DNA from: CAZIWX01 sp964543125
GTDB taxonomy: Bacteria; Fidelibacterota; UBA8477
Assembly (NCBI GenBank): GCA_964543125.1
Contig: CAZIWX010000014.1
Span: forward strand, 1-41,060
Direction: 5' to 3'
DNA: 41,060 nucleotides
A program made the position numbers and the translations under genes. The notes under the pieces are model-generated. The model saw nothing but the letters and a program-made list of their open reading frames with translations, was not told the origin of the DNA and made no database searches. Positions within the stretch are counted from its first letter, which is position 1. Every line of letters starts with the position of its first letter. This document shows, piece by piece, positions 15,560-25,157 of the stretch.

Positions 15560-17752
15560 ATGGGTAATACGCTAACTTTACTGGTCCCGGTAATGGGAGT
15601 TGTCGCGCTGCTGTATGCTTTCTGGCGAACAAGCTGGATAATGAAACAGGACCCGGGTAATGAAACCATGGTTCGGATCGGGAAGTCTATTTCTGAAGGT
15701 GCAATGGCTTTTCTGAAAGCCGAGTACCGAGTACTTATTATTTTTGTGTTGGTTGTGGCTGTCTTGCTGGCTTTTGCCAACAATGGAGCGGGTAAACATC
15801 CGCTGGTTGCGCTTTCATTTGTGGTGGGTGCGCTGGCTTCCGGTTTGGCCGGATTCCTGGGAATGCGGACGGCCACTAAATCAAATTACCGAACCGCTCA
15901 GGCGGCTCGCACCAGTTTATCCCGGGCATTGAATGTCGCCTTCACCGGTGGTTCGGTTATGGGCTTGAGCGTGGTTGGCCTGGGTGTCCTGGGATTGGGG
16001 CTCCTTTATTTATTGTATAGCAATTTATGGCCGAACGATAATCGATTGGTCATGAGTGTCATCTCGGGTTTTTCACTGGGAGCGTCGTCGATCGCCCTGT
16101 TTGCCCGTGTGGGTGGAGGTATTTATACTAAAGCCGCGGATGTCGGTGCGGATTTGGTGGGAAAAATCGAAGCCGGAATTCCGGAAGACCATCCCCTGAA
16201 TCCAGCCACTATTGCTGACAATGTGGGTGACAATGTGGGGGATGTGGCTGGAATGGGCGCCGATCTTTTTGAATCTTATGTAGGCTCCATTGTGGGCTCC
16301 ATGGTTATTGGCGCTTCCGTTTTGGTGAGCGGCCAAACCGATTTACGGTTCGTAACCGTTCCTCTGCTGATCGCCGCCGCGGGTATTTTGATCTCCATTT
16401 TAGGGACCTTCATGGTCAGAGTGAAAGAAGGCGGAAATCCTCAAAAAGGTCTGAACAAGGGCGAGTTTGGTTCTTCCGCCATCATGGTGGTCGTGATTTG
16501 GGCCATGGTGTACTACATGTTGCCAGCCCGCTTTGAACTGAACGGGTTAATTTTTACCAATATGGGTGTTTTCTGGGCAACCGCGATTGGCTTGATTGCC
16601 GGATTGGGAATCGGCGCCATTACGGAGCACTATACCGGAACCGATACCGCGCCGGTTCGCTCCATCACCAACCAATCCGTCACCGGACCCGCGACTAATA
16701 TCATCGCGGGCCTGAGCGTGGGAATGCAATCCACTGCAATTCCGGTTCTGATCATTGCTGCCAGCATCATGCTGGCCTATTACTTTGCCGGGCTTTATGG
16801 TATCGCCATGGCTGCTTTGGGTATGTTAGCCAACACCGGGATTCAATTGGCGGTTGATGCCTATGGCCCTATTTCGGATAATGCCGGTGGTATCGCCGAA
16901 ATGGCTCAATTACCTAAAGAAGTTCGTGACCGGACCGACAAGCTCGATGCGGTGGGTAACACCACAGCCGCTATTGGTAAAGGCTTCGCGATTGGTTCCG
17001 CGGCGTTGACGGCTCTGGCGCTTTTCGCAGCCTTCCGGACTACCGTTTATCATATTCGTATCAATGAAGGTTGGGATGTCGCTAAAGCCATGGTCAATAT
17101 TGATGTAACCAATGCCAGTGTGATGGCTGGGCTGTTTGTGGGTGGCATGCTGCCCTTCCTGTTTTCATCCATGGCAATGAGCGCTGTTGGACGAGCCGCC
17201 ATGAGTATGATCGAAGAGGTCCGGCGTCAGTTCCGCGACATTCCCGAGCTGGTATTGGGACTAAAAATTGTGAATAAATATAAGGAAGGCGAAAAGATGT
17301 CGGATGAGGACGAAGCCGTTTTCCATAATGCAATCTCCAAAGCACAATACGGTGAGTGTGTCTCCATTTCCACCACCGCGGCAATCAAACGGATGATTCT
17401 ACCGGGCCTGTTGGCGGTAGTTACACCCGTCCTGGTTGGTGTCATTTTTGGTGCTGAGACCTTAGGCGGTTTGCTGGCCGGTGTCACTGTTTCCGGTGTA
17501 CTCCTGGCCATTTTTCAATCCAACGCCGGGGGTGCTTGGGATAATGCCAAGAAAATGTTCGAAAATGGCATCGAGATAAATGGTAAAAAATATTTTAAGG
17601 GTTCTGATGCTCACAAAGCGGCCGTGGTTGGCGATACCGTGGGTGATCCATTCAAGGATACTTCGGGACCTTCATTAAACATCTTAATCAAGTTGATGTC
17701 AGTGGTGTCGCTGGTTATTGCGCCGCTGATCGCAACAATACATGGTTTTTAA
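15560..17752 (+). CDS. hppA: Membrane-bound ion-pumping pyrophosphatase (K+-dependent type)
   Basis: 730 residues, about 16 transmembrane segments. It couples pyrophosphate hydrolysis to H+ or Na+ export. The PPi site is unmistakable: GADLVGKIE (about 196-204), IADNVGDNVGDVAGMGADLF (about 216-235), and a second acidic set near the C-terminus (GDTVGDPFKDTSGPSLNI). In the GNTTAAIGKG motif (about 465) the diagnostic position is Ala rather than Lys, the mark of the potassium-dependent subfamily, which includes both Na+ and H+ pumps; the ion cannot be settled by eye. AAGGAGGA sits nine bases before ATG 15560, better placed than for the TTG at 15554. It lies between pth and rpsF in the translation cluster. 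Confidence 0.96.
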   Translation: MGNTLTLLVPVMGVVALLYAFWRTSWIMKQDPGNETMVRIGKSISEGAMAFLKAEYRVLIIFVLVVAVLLAFANNGAGKHPLVALSFVVGALASGLAGFLGMRTATKSNYRTAQAARTSLSRALNVAFTGGSVMGLSVVGLGVLGLGLLYLLYSNLWPNDNRLVMSVISGFSLGASSIALFARVGGGIYTKAADVGADLVGKIEAGIPEDHPLNPATIADNVGDNVGDVAGMGADLFESYVGSIVGSMVIGASVLVSGQTDLRFVTVPLLIAAAGILISILGTFMVRVKEGGNPQKGLNKGEFGSSAIMVVVIWAMVYYMLPARFELNGLIFTNMGVFWATAIGLIAGLGIGAITEHYTGTDTAPVRSITNQSVTGPATNIIAGLSVGMQSTAIPVLIIAASIMLAYYFAGLYGIAMAALGMLANTGIQLAVDAYGPISDNAGGIAEMAQLPKEVRDRTDKLDAVGNTTAAIGKGFAIGSAALTALALFAAFRTTVYHIRINEGWDVAKAMVNIDVTNASVMAGLFVGGMLPFLFSSMAMSAVGRAAMSMIEEVRRQFRDIPELVLGLKIVNKYKEGEKMSDEDEAVFHNAISKAQYGECVSISTTAAIKRMILPGLLAVVTPVLVGVIFGAETLGGLLAGVTVSGVLLAIFQSNAGGAWDNAKKMFENGIEINGKKYFKGSDAHKAAVVGDTVGDPFKDTSGPSLNILIKLMSVVSLVIAPLIATIHGF

Positions 17753-17768
17753 TTGAGGAGGTGCGCTC

Positions 17769-18482
17769 TTGCGTAATTATGAATGTCTCTTCATCGTGAA
17801 TCCAAATTTCGATGGGGACGGCATCTCCAAAGTGATTGAAAAAGTAACCGGCTACGTAAAAAAAGCGGAGGCTGAAGTTGCAAAAATTCAATCCTGGGGA
17901 AAACGCCGTTTGGCTTATCCGATCGAAAAACAACAGTACGGCAATTACGTCCTGATGTATTTCACCGGTGAAGCACCTAAAGTTGTGGATTTACAGCACA
18001 ATATGGAGTTGGACGGCGAGGTGTTGGCCTACATGACCATTCGCCTGGATGAAATGCCTGATTTTGAAAGTCTGTCCATTCCGGAAGATAACAGCGAAGA
18101 TGATCGCCGGTTTCGTTCTTCGCGCGGCCGCGATTCTTACAGTCGATCCCGTTCCGACCGGTCCGGTGATTCCGCACCGGGTAGATCGGGAAGATCGCCA
18201 GCTCCGAAAACAGCGGAACTCGCAAAAACCGAAGCACCGGAAGCGGAAGCTGACGTTTCCGAAGGTGATACCGCGGTTAAAACAGATATGGATACCGTTG
18301 CTGCTGTAGAGCTGGCTGTGAAGGATGAAGAATCGAATGAGACTGAGCCGGCGACTGCTGTTGCCGAAGCAGTAGATGACAAGGTTGAAACGCCGGCCGG
18401 TTTAGCTGCGACTGAAGATCAGGCGGAAGTAGCTTCGGCTAAGGAAAAAGAGCCTGACGAACAGCAGAAAGATGCTGAGTAA
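17769..18482 (+). CDS. rpsF: 30S ribosomal protein S6 with a long C-terminal extension
   Basis: 237 residues, whereas bacterial S6 is usually about 95-135. Residues 1-95 are a normal S6 (MRNYECLFIVNP, WGKRRLAYPIEKQQYG, MTIRLDE). Then come an Arg/Ser-rich stretch (about 112-143, with RSSRGRDSYSRSRSDRSG) and an Ala/Glu/Asp-rich low-complexity tail to the end. The start is TTG at 17769, placed five bases after the strong GAGGAGGTG; the family N-terminus fits this start exactly. It is co-transcribed with hppA (16 bases) and followed by rpsR after 80 bases; the ssb gene that often lies between rpsF and rpsR is instead at 34571. Confidence 0.95.
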   Translation: MRNYECLFIVNPNFDGDGISKVIEKVTGYVKKAEAEVAKIQSWGKRRLAYPIEKQQYGNYVLMYFTGEAPKVVDLQHNMELDGEVLAYMTIRLDEMPDFESLSIPEDNSEDDRRFRSSRGRDSYSRSRSDRSGDSAPGRSGRSPAPKTAELAKTEAPEAEADVSEGDTAVKTDMDTVAAVELAVKDEESNETEPATAVAEAVDDKVETPAGLAATEDQAEVASAKEKEPDEQQKDAE

Positions 18483-18562
18483 TGTTCTCAGGCTGTCAAA
18501 TTCCAACGTTCAGGCCGGATCATCGACTTTGGTTCGGTATTCGTTAGAAAGGAAGAAATACC

Positions 18563-18799
18563 ATGCGTTTTAAAATGCAATACAAACGGAAAATATGTAA
18601 GTTTTGTGAAAACAAAGACGTTACACTGGATTATAAGAATCCCTCGACGCTGAGGCGCTTTCTTACGGAAGAAGGTAAAATTCTACCGCGCCGGATTACG
18701 GGTACTTGTGCCAGGCATCAGCGTCAACTGGTGACAGCGATTAAGCGCGCCCGGAATATCGCCTTATTAGCCTATTCCGCCGATGTTAGAAACCAGTAA
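18563..18799 (+). CDS. rpsR: 30S ribosomal protein S18
   Basis: 78 residues. S18 pairs with S6 on the platform of the small subunit. The cysteine-containing form is present: KRKICKFCENK (C12, C15) and TGTCARHQRQL, with the hallmark LRRFLTEEGKILPRRITGTC in between. AAAGGAAG precedes ATG 18563 at a good distance. It lies between rpsF and rplI, the usual order. Confidence 0.97.
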   Translation: MRFKMQYKRKICKFCENKDVTLDYKNPSTLRRFLTEEGKILPRRITGTCARHQRQLVTAIKRARNIALLAYSADVRNQ

Positions 18800-18817
18800 T
18801 TCCGGAAGGAGCATAAC

Positions 18818-19261
18818 GTGAAAGTTATTCTACGGCAAGAGGTGGAGAGTTTAGGAACTGCTGGTGAAGTGGTGAATGTTAAAGCTGGTTATGGCCGGAA
18901 TTATTTGATTCCTCACCAGTTTGCTTATCCGGCAACCAAAAGTTATCTCCAGGTGTACCAGCAGGAAAAAAAGCTGCGCGAGAATAAAAGCGCCCGCGAG
19001 CTTCAAAAAGCCCGGCATTTGGCAGGCAAACTGAGCAATTTATCACTGGAAGCCACCGTTCAGGTGGGTGAGGACGACAAGGTGTTTGGCGCCGTGACTT
19101 CCCAGGACATTGCCGATCTTTTGGCTGCTAAGAGTTACGAGATCGACAAACGCGATATTCTGTTGGACGAGCCGATCAAGGCCCTGGGCATTTATAATGT
19201 GGAAATCAAGGTCGCCCCGGAAGTAAAAGCCGAGATCAAAGTCTGGGTTATCAAGGGCTAA
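18818..19261 (+). CDS. rplI: 50S ribosomal protein L9
   Basis: 147 residues. L9 has an N-terminal rRNA-binding domain (KVILRQEVESLGTAGEVVNV and GYGRNYLIPHQFA), a long connecting helix rich in Lys/Glu (about 45-75) and a C-terminal domain (VFGAVTSQDIADLL, ...KALGIYNVEIKVAPEV). The start is GTG at 18818 behind CGGAAGGAG. It is the last gene of the ribosomal cluster; a clear intrinsic terminator follows at 19310. Confidence 0.97.
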   Translation: MKVILRQEVESLGTAGEVVNVKAGYGRNYLIPHQFAYPATKSYLQVYQQEKKLRENKSARELQKARHLAGKLSNLSLEATVQVGEDDKVFGAVTSQDIADLLAAKSYEIDKRDILLDEPIKALGIYNVEIKVAPEVKAEIKVWVIKG

Positions 19262-19309
19262 GCTCACCCTAGAGGTGGGGGTTGCTTCCCACTCAATTTA
19301 ACATAAAAT

Positions 19310-19350
19310 CCCTGCATCCCGTTATTTTTCAGGATGGAGGGTTTTTTGTT
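19310..19350 (+). terminator. Intrinsic terminator after rplI
   Basis: CCCTGCATCC (19310-19319) pairs with GGATGGAGGG (19332-19341), with one mismatch in a ten-base stem and a 12-base loop. TTTTTTGTT follows immediately. It lies 49 bases past the rplI stop and closes the prs-to-rplI cluster. Confidence 0.9.
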
Positions 19351-19439
19351 GTATAAGCCAAATGTTGAAACGAGGGTCCCGGTGTGGGGAGGCCAGATTC
19401 TCTAGGCGAATTTTAACCCCACAGGATTACCTTATTTAA

Positions 19440-20804
19440 ATGAGCCTTTTTAATACACCCGATCAGATAAGTACCTTGCCGCCACTGGCTGAGCGCCTCC
19501 GGCCCCGGGCACTGAATGATTTTTTAGGTCAACGGCATTTGTTGGGTAAACAAAAGCTTCTATCCCAAGCACTGCAATCCGGCCAATTATTTTCCATGAT
19601 CCTCTGGGGACCGCCTGGTTCCGGAAAAACAACGCTGGCCAAGATCATGGCGCATTCCACCGGAATGACGTTCTACGAATTATCAGCCGTTTCCGCCAGT
19701 GTAAAAGACGTCCGGGAAATATTACAGCGTGGGAAGGCGAATCTGGAATTGGGTCGTAAGACTCTGTTGTTCATCGATGAAATCCATCGTTTCAATAAAG
19801 CACAGCAGGACGCCCTCCTGCACGCGGTGGAAAACGGCAGCGTTTTACTCATTGGCGCTACAACGGAAAATCCCAGTTTCGAAGTCATTTCACCCCTGCT
19901 CAGCCGCTGCCGGGTATTAACCCTGCAATCATTAGGTGAAAACGAGTTGGAGGCTATTCTCAAGCGCTCGCTGGCGGAAGATCTGTTTTTGAGCACCCTG
20001 AAAATTGAATTTATGGAACAGGCTCGTGAATTTCTTATCGAAGCCGCCGGTGGAGATGCCCGAAAACTGCTCAACACCCTGGAGCTGGCTGTTAATCTGG
20101 TACGAGGAAAAACCAAGTCGGTCAAAATAAAACCAGACCACATCAAAGAAGCCCTGCAAAACCGTTCCATCGTGTATGACAAAGCGGGTGAATATCACTA
20201 CGACACCATTTCAGCTTTCATCAAGAGTATTCGCGGCAGCGATCCCGATGCAGCCCTCTACTGGCTGGCGGTGATGCTGGAAGGCGGTGAAGACCCACTG
20301 TTTATCGCCCGGCGACTCATCATCCTGGCTTCGGAAGACATCGGTAACGCAGACCCGCAGGGATTGCCCCTGGCAACAGCGGGATTTCAGGCGGTTCATA
20401 GTATCGGTATGCCCGAGGCTGGTCTGGTTTTGGCGCAGGTGACGACATATTTGGCTTCCACGGTGAAGAGCAATGCCAGTTATCTGGGAATCAAGGCAGC
20501 GCGCCAATACATTCGCGAAAACGGAACTGAACCGGTTCCATTACATATCCGTAATGCCCCCACCAAACTCATGGCTGCGGAAGGTTACCATAAAGGGTAC
20601 CGTTATCCCCATGATTCAGATCAGCATTTTGTACCTCAAAATTATCTGCCGGATAAATTGAAGAACCTGCAATTCTATAAACCCAGCCGGCAGGGATTGG
20701 AGCAGCGCATCTATCAACGGCTTTGTAAACTTTGGCCCCGGCGCTTTCAAGAGAACTTGGCTCAGTCACCCAAGAACCAGTCCGGAACGACACACCCGAA
20801 ATAG
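19440..20804 (+). CDS. rarA: Replication-associated recombination protein A (MgsA/WRNIP1-type AAA+ ATPase)
   Basis: 454 residues. RarA is a tetrameric clamp-loader-like ATPase acting at stalled replication forks. RLRPRALNDFLGQRHLLG (20-37) is the family N-terminus; Walker A is GPPGSGKTTLAK (about 57-68), Walker B LFIDEIHRFNKAQQD (about 110-124), sensor 1 GATTENPSFEV. The C-terminal MgsA domain shows YHYDTISAFIKSIRGSDPDAA and EDIGNADPQGL. ATG 19440 follows AGGATTACC, which lies rather far upstream. An LptD-like gene starts ten bases after the stop, so both may share a transcript. Unlike RuvB at 7410 it has no winged-helix module. Confidence 0.95.
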   Translation: MSLFNTPDQISTLPPLAERLRPRALNDFLGQRHLLGKQKLLSQALQSGQLFSMILWGPPGSGKTTLAKIMAHSTGMTFYELSAVSASVKDVREILQRGKANLELGRKTLLFIDEIHRFNKAQQDALLHAVENGSVLLIGATTENPSFEVISPLLSRCRVLTLQSLGENELEAILKRSLAEDLFLSTLKIEFMEQAREFLIEAAGGDARKLLNTLELAVNLVRGKTKSVKIKPDHIKEALQNRSIVYDKAGEYHYDTISAFIKSIRGSDPDAALYWLAVMLEGGEDPLFIARRLIILASEDIGNADPQGLPLATAGFQAVHSIGMPEAGLVLAQVTTYLASTVKSNASYLGIKAARQYIRENGTEPVPLHIRNAPTKLMAAEGYHKGYRYPHDSDQHFVPQNYLPDKLKNLQFYKPSRQGLEQRIYQRLCKLWPRRFQENLAQSPKNQSGTTHPK

Positions 20805-20813
20805 CTCATTGGC

Positions 20814-23800
20814 ATGTTTTCCTGCAATTACCAGCCGTTGCCCCTGCTATGGATCGTCTTTTTCTTGGCGATTTCCCCGGGGAAAAATCTCACGGCCCAG
20901 GATAATTTTCGTTTGGAATTGTTGCATGCGAATCAGCTGGAAAACGTTACCCGGAATGGTATTTCCACCAAGCGTTTGGTTGGCAATGTCAAATTTCGAC
21001 GGGGTGAGGCCATCCTCACTTGTGATATAGCCGAATTCGATGAAAAACAGGATGAGACTCGCCTGAATGGCCATGTCAGGGTAACTCAGGGGGAAGCCGT
21101 TCTGACGGGAGATAACGGAATTTACGATGGGAAGCTGGATGTTTTATCGATTCTGGGTCATGCCCGTTATCAACATCGGGATCAGTTAATGCTCGCGCAA
21201 CGGCTGAAATACGACATGAACCATAAAATCGCCATCGCTGAAGGCCGGCCGGTATTACGCGACTCAACGCGCACCCTCACAGCCCGGAAGGTGACATTTT
21301 ATGAAAATCAGCGCTACGGCCATGCTGAAGGTAAAAGCACGCTCAATGATCTGGTCAACCGGGTTACCGTGTCCGGCGAGCGGATTCTGTTTTATCCCGA
21401 TCAGGATTCTTTGTTGGCGACCGGCCGACCCGAAGTTTCCCGAAATGATTCGGCCGGAGGGGCTAGTTTTATTATCCGGGCTGATTCCCTCTCCCTGGAA
21501 TCTGACTTTTTCTTTGCCTGGGGGCATGTGGTGATCACACACCACGATGTGACCGGTGTTTCCGGGCAGGCTGTTTTTCAGCGCACTGAAAATTATGCGA
21601 TTATGCGCCAAGCTCCCCAGTTAAGCCAGGGCGCCTATCAATTGAAAGGTGATGTCATCCAGTTGAATCTGAAGAATGATGAGTTACGTTCGGTGTTCAT
21701 CCCGACTAATCCGATTTTCATCGATGACAAAACGCTTGGGGATACGGTACTGACTGATGAGCTCACCGGGAAACAGATGGTTGTGGAATTAGAAGATAAT
21801 AAAGTTCAGTCCGTCACCTTGGAAGGTATGGCGACCTCCTTTTTTCATGTAGTGGAAGATTCTGTCTATCGGGGATTAAACCTGGTGAGTGGTGATACAT
21901 TAACTATTCTCATGGCTGATGATGAAGTGAATGAAATTCAGGTGATAGGCGGGACACAAGGGACCTATACGCCGGCTGCCGGGAGCGGCTTGGAGGGAAA
22001 AATCACCTATCAATCCGACCACATCCGCTACAGCATCCCCCGGCAATCCACCACGTTATCCACCGCCGCCAAAGTAAATTACCAGGATATGGGGATTACC
22101 GCGGGTGAGATTGATGTGGACTGGCGTAGAAATTTGTTGGAAGCTCATAGCCAAACGGATACGGTGGGTGCAGCCGACTATCCGGAATTAAAGCAGAAAG
22201 GGGAAGAGCCGTTAAAAGGGGTGAAGATGCTCTACAACATGCGGCAGGATCGCGGTCAGGTCACGGCTGGCCGAACACAGTTCGAGCAGGGATTTTACTA
22301 CGGAGAAAACATGAAGCGCATCGCTTCGGATGAGTATCATATAGTGGATGGATATTACACGACGTGCGATATTCCCGATCATCCCCACTACTATTTTTAC
22401 AGCAAACGCATGAAGCTAATTACCGATAGAATTGTTATTGCTAAACCGGTTTGGTTGTATATCGCCGATGTGCCGGTAGCCTGGTTGCCCTTTGCCGTTT
22501 TTCCACAGCAACGGGGCCACCAATCCGGTTTTCTCATGCCGGCTTATGATTATAAAAAAAGTGAAGGGCGGTCATTAAAAGGCCTGGGATATTATTGGGC
22601 CATCAGCGATTACATGGATGCCAAGCTAAATGTGGATTTTTACGATAAGAATGAGGATTTCCTCTATCGCGGCGCTATTCGCTACAAAATCCGGAATGTA
22701 CTGAATGGCGCCATCACGGGCTCCATTACACCTGATCGCACGGGAAAAACGCATGGCTACCGCTGGGATTTACGATTTAACCATTCACATACTATTGATC
22801 CCACGCTCTCAATTACGGGCAGTGGACAATTGACGGGTGATGCCAACTATAGCCGGGAGTATTATCAGGATTTGAATGCAAGGCTGCAGAAAAAGCTGGT
22901 CTCCAATCTGAGTGTTCGAAAACGATTTGAAGGGACACGGAATAGCATGAGTATGAATTTAAATTATACGCGTGATCTTCAGGTCGGCCAGTTGATTCAG
23001 AAAACACCAGCGAGTGCCGGAATTAAGTACACGGAATCAACCCTGTCACTTCCGGACATCTCATTCAACCGCAGTAGTTCAGCCATTATTGCGCCCCAGC
23101 CTAACGAGCCCGAACATTGGTATAACAAAATTCTGTTTTCCTACGGTACGACGTTTAAAAATCCGACCACCAACGCCTACCAATCATTTGCGTTGGACGA
23201 TACCGTCCTTTATTGGCGGAAAGAATCCATTTCCAGGAAAATATGGACCCACAATATGTCACTTAGCAGCAATACGTCTTTGGGTGGCAGCCTCAGTTTA
23301 TCCGGGGGAGTTAATTATCGCGAAGGCTGGGCTTTCAAGTATGAGCAACCCCGGTTAATAAATCAGATTTTACAATACGACACCAGTGGGAATATTATCC
23401 GCGAGCCCGTGAAAGGGTTTTTACGCCGGGGAACCTTTAGTTCATCCATCGCCTTAAGCACCAACCTCTACGGACTTTTTCCCTTGAACCTGGGCAGTTT
23501 GAAATCCGTCCGGCACGTCATGTCTCCCAGCCTCAGGCTGAGCTATGCACCCAATTTTTCCGATCCTCAATGGGGTTATGTAAAGACCTACCGGGACAGT
23601 GTCGGCCATGCCGTCAAATTTGATCCATATAAATATTCCAGTTTGGGTGGAACCGGTTCCAGCCGGGCCATGAATTTGAACTGGGCGGTGAATAATGAGC
23701 TGGATTATAAATGGCTACCGGCGGCACAAACTGTTGAGGAGGCGGTGGAAAAAAAGGCCAAGTTTTTCACCTTCAATTTCAGGGGAAGTTATGACGTCAC

Positions 23801-24437
23801 CAAAGATTCCCTAAGAGCTTCCAATATTTCCGGAGGTGGGAACCTGTTCCTCGGTAGTCTCGGTAGTGTGAACTATTCCACAATTTTCCAAGTCTATGAT
23901 CGGGTACCCAATCCCAATTCACCCGGCAGCACTATGCCGGTTAACCGCCTGCGGATACCTCGAATGAAGTCCGCCTCAATCGGGTTTAGTTATTTACTGT
24001 CAAGCCGAACTCAGGTCGCGCAGGCAGATACGGCTGACACGACGGTTCAGGCTGAAAATTTTCAGGATACTCGATTTGAAAATCGAGCCGCCACTGAAAA
24101 TTCAAACAGGCTGTGGAATATGCAGCTTAACTTCAGTTATACCTTCAGCCAGACCGATCCGGCGAAATTACCCACTCGCAATTTCTGGATGCAGACTAAT
24201 ACACGGATGAATTTAACCAAATACTGGCATCTGAGTTACCGGGCCCGTTTTGATCTGGTAAACCAGCAGTTGGTGAGCCATGGCCTGAGTATCGATCGTG
24301 ATCTGCATTGCTGGTCACTGAAGTTTACCTGGACCCCATCCGGATACGCCGCCGGATATTATTTGTTGATCCAGGTAAAGGCCTCACAATTGAAAGATCT
24401 AAAACTACAGCATCGCAGCCAGCCCTTCCGGTATTAG
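20814..24437 (+). CDS. LptD-like outer-membrane LPS assembly protein with OstA-type N-terminal region
   Basis: 1207 residues, much longer than E. coli LptD (784). A hydrophobic signal segment lies at about 8-28 (LPLLWIVFFLAIS). Residues 30-500 are beta-rich OstA/LptA-like repeats (GNVKFRRGEAILTCDIAEF, then GHVRVTQGEAVLTGDNGIY, and GHVVITHHDVTGVSG), enough for more than one jellyroll module. The LptD core signature follows: YYTTCDIPDHPHYYF (about 513-527), then DVPVAWLPFAVFP and SGFLMPAYDY (about 550-582). Residues 580-1207 are alternating beta strands expected to form the barrel. It would insert LPS into the outer leaflet, working with LpxB-derived lipid A. It follows rarA by ten bases; LptE is not visible. 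Confidence 0.9.
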   Translation: MFSCNYQPLPLLWIVFFLAISPGKNLTAQDNFRLELLHANQLENVTRNGISTKRLVGNVKFRRGEAILTCDIAEFDEKQDETRLNGHVRVTQGEAVLTGDNGIYDGKLDVLSILGHARYQHRDQLMLAQRLKYDMNHKIAIAEGRPVLRDSTRTLTARKVTFYENQRYGHAEGKSTLNDLVNRVTVSGERILFYPDQDSLLATGRPEVSRNDSAGGASFIIRADSLSLESDFFFAWGHVVITHHDVTGVSGQAVFQRTENYAIMRQAPQLSQGAYQLKGDVIQLNLKNDELRSVFIPTNPIFIDDKTLGDTVLTDELTGKQMVVELEDNKVQSVTLEGMATSFFHVVEDSVYRGLNLVSGDTLTILMADDEVNEIQVIGGTQGTYTPAAGSGLEGKITYQSDHIRYSIPRQSTTLSTAAKVNYQDMGITAGEIDVDWRRNLLEAHSQTDTVGAADYPELKQKGEEPLKGVKMLYNMRQDRGQVTAGRTQFEQGFYYGENMKRIASDEYHIVDGYYTTCDIPDHPHYYFYSKRMKLITDRIVIAKPVWLYIADVPVAWLPFAVFPQQRGHQSGFLMPAYDYKKSEGRSLKGLGYYWAISDYMDAKLNVDFYDKNEDFLYRGAIRYKIRNVLNGAITGSITPDRTGKTHGYRWDLRFNHSHTIDPTLSITGSGQLTGDANYSREYYQDLNARLQKKLVSNLSVRKRFEGTRNSMSMNLNYTRDLQVGQLIQKTPASAGIKYTESTLSLPDISFNRSSSAIIAPQPNEPEHWYNKILFSYGTTFKNPTTNAYQSFALDDTVLYWRKESISRKIWTHNMSLSSNTSLGGSLSLSGGVNYREGWAFKYEQPRLINQILQYDTSGNIIREPVKGFLRRGTFSSSIALSTNLYGLFPLNLGSLKSVRHVMSPSLRLSYAPNFSDPQWGYVKTYRDSVGHAVKFDPYKYSSLGGTGSSRAMNLNWAVNNELDYKWLPAAQTVEEAVEKKAKFFTFNFRGSYDVTKDSLRASNISGGGNLFLGSLGSVNYSTIFQVYDRVPNPNSPGSTMPVNRLRIPRMKSASIGFSYLLSSRTQVAQADTADTTVQAENFQDTRFENRAATENSNRLWNMQLNFSYTFSQTDPAKLPTRNFWMQTNTRMNLTKYWHLSYRARFDLVNQQLVSHGLSIDRDLHCWSLKFTWTPSGYAAGYYLLIQVKASQLKDLKLQHRSQPFRY

Positions 24438-24472
24438 GGTGCGAGCGCATTTACCCAAGGACCGAACCTACA

Positions 24473-25096
24473 ATGAAACCTGTGATCGAGCTTAATCACC
24501 CACTCATTAGTCAAAATCTGGCAATTCTCCGGAATAAAAATTCGTCTCCGGCGGCTTTTCGCCAGGCCTTGACCCGCGTGACTTATTTCCTGTTCATGGA
24601 AGCCACAAAATCAGTTACCACTAAAGATCTGCCCGTGGAAACACCCCTGGCCGCAACCATTGAACAAGAGGTGGTGGGTGACATATGGCTGATTCCGGTT
24701 TTACGTGCCGGTTTGGGCATGGTCCAGGCGTGTTGGGATATTTATCCCGACGCCCGCGTGGGAGTCATTGGTTTGTATCGTGACGAAGAAACGCTAAATC
24801 CACAGACCTACTATCAGAATTTGCCAACCTTCAAAGTACCGGATACCTGCTTTATCGTAGATCCAATGCTGGCAACGGGTGGGAGCGCCGTCGCGGCAAT
24901 TGATTTCGTTAAGCAGAAAGGTGCTCAAACTATTTCGTTGTTGGCGCTGATTGCTGCCCCGGAGGGTATTGTTGAAGTCCAAAAGCGCCACCCGGGTGTG
25001 AGACTCTTGACTGCCAGAGTGGATGAAAAATTAAATCGGGCCGGGTACATCATGCCGGGGTTGGGAGATGCCGGTGATCGGATATTTGGAAGTTAG
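24473..25096 (+). CDS. upp: Uracil phosphoribosyltransferase
   Basis: 207 residues from ATG 24473, matching the family size; the open frame extends upstream into the lptD-like gene but without family sequence. It converts uracil and PRPP to UMP. Landmarks are the N-terminal ELNHPLISQNLAILRNKNSS, LIPVLRAGLGMVQACW, and the PRPP-binding loop FIVDPMLATGGSAVAAID (about 126-143), with the C-terminal YIMPGLGDAGDRIFG. The gene lies 35 bases after the lptD-like stop and converges with the motor operon, whose last gene ends 153 bases away. Confidence 0.97.
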   Translation: MKPVIELNHPLISQNLAILRNKNSSPAAFRQALTRVTYFLFMEATKSVTTKDLPVETPLAATIEQEVVGDIWLIPVLRAGLGMVQACWDIYPDARVGVIGLYRDEETLNPQTYYQNLPTFKVPDTCFIVDPMLATGGSAVAAIDFVKQKGAQTISLLALIAAPEGIVEVQKRHPGVRLLTARVDEKLNRAGYIMPGLGDAGDRIFGS

Positions 25097-25157
25097 CGCA
25101 TTAAATGTTATCCTTACCCACTTTAATGGTTAATTTTGTTACATTTGCTAAACGTGC

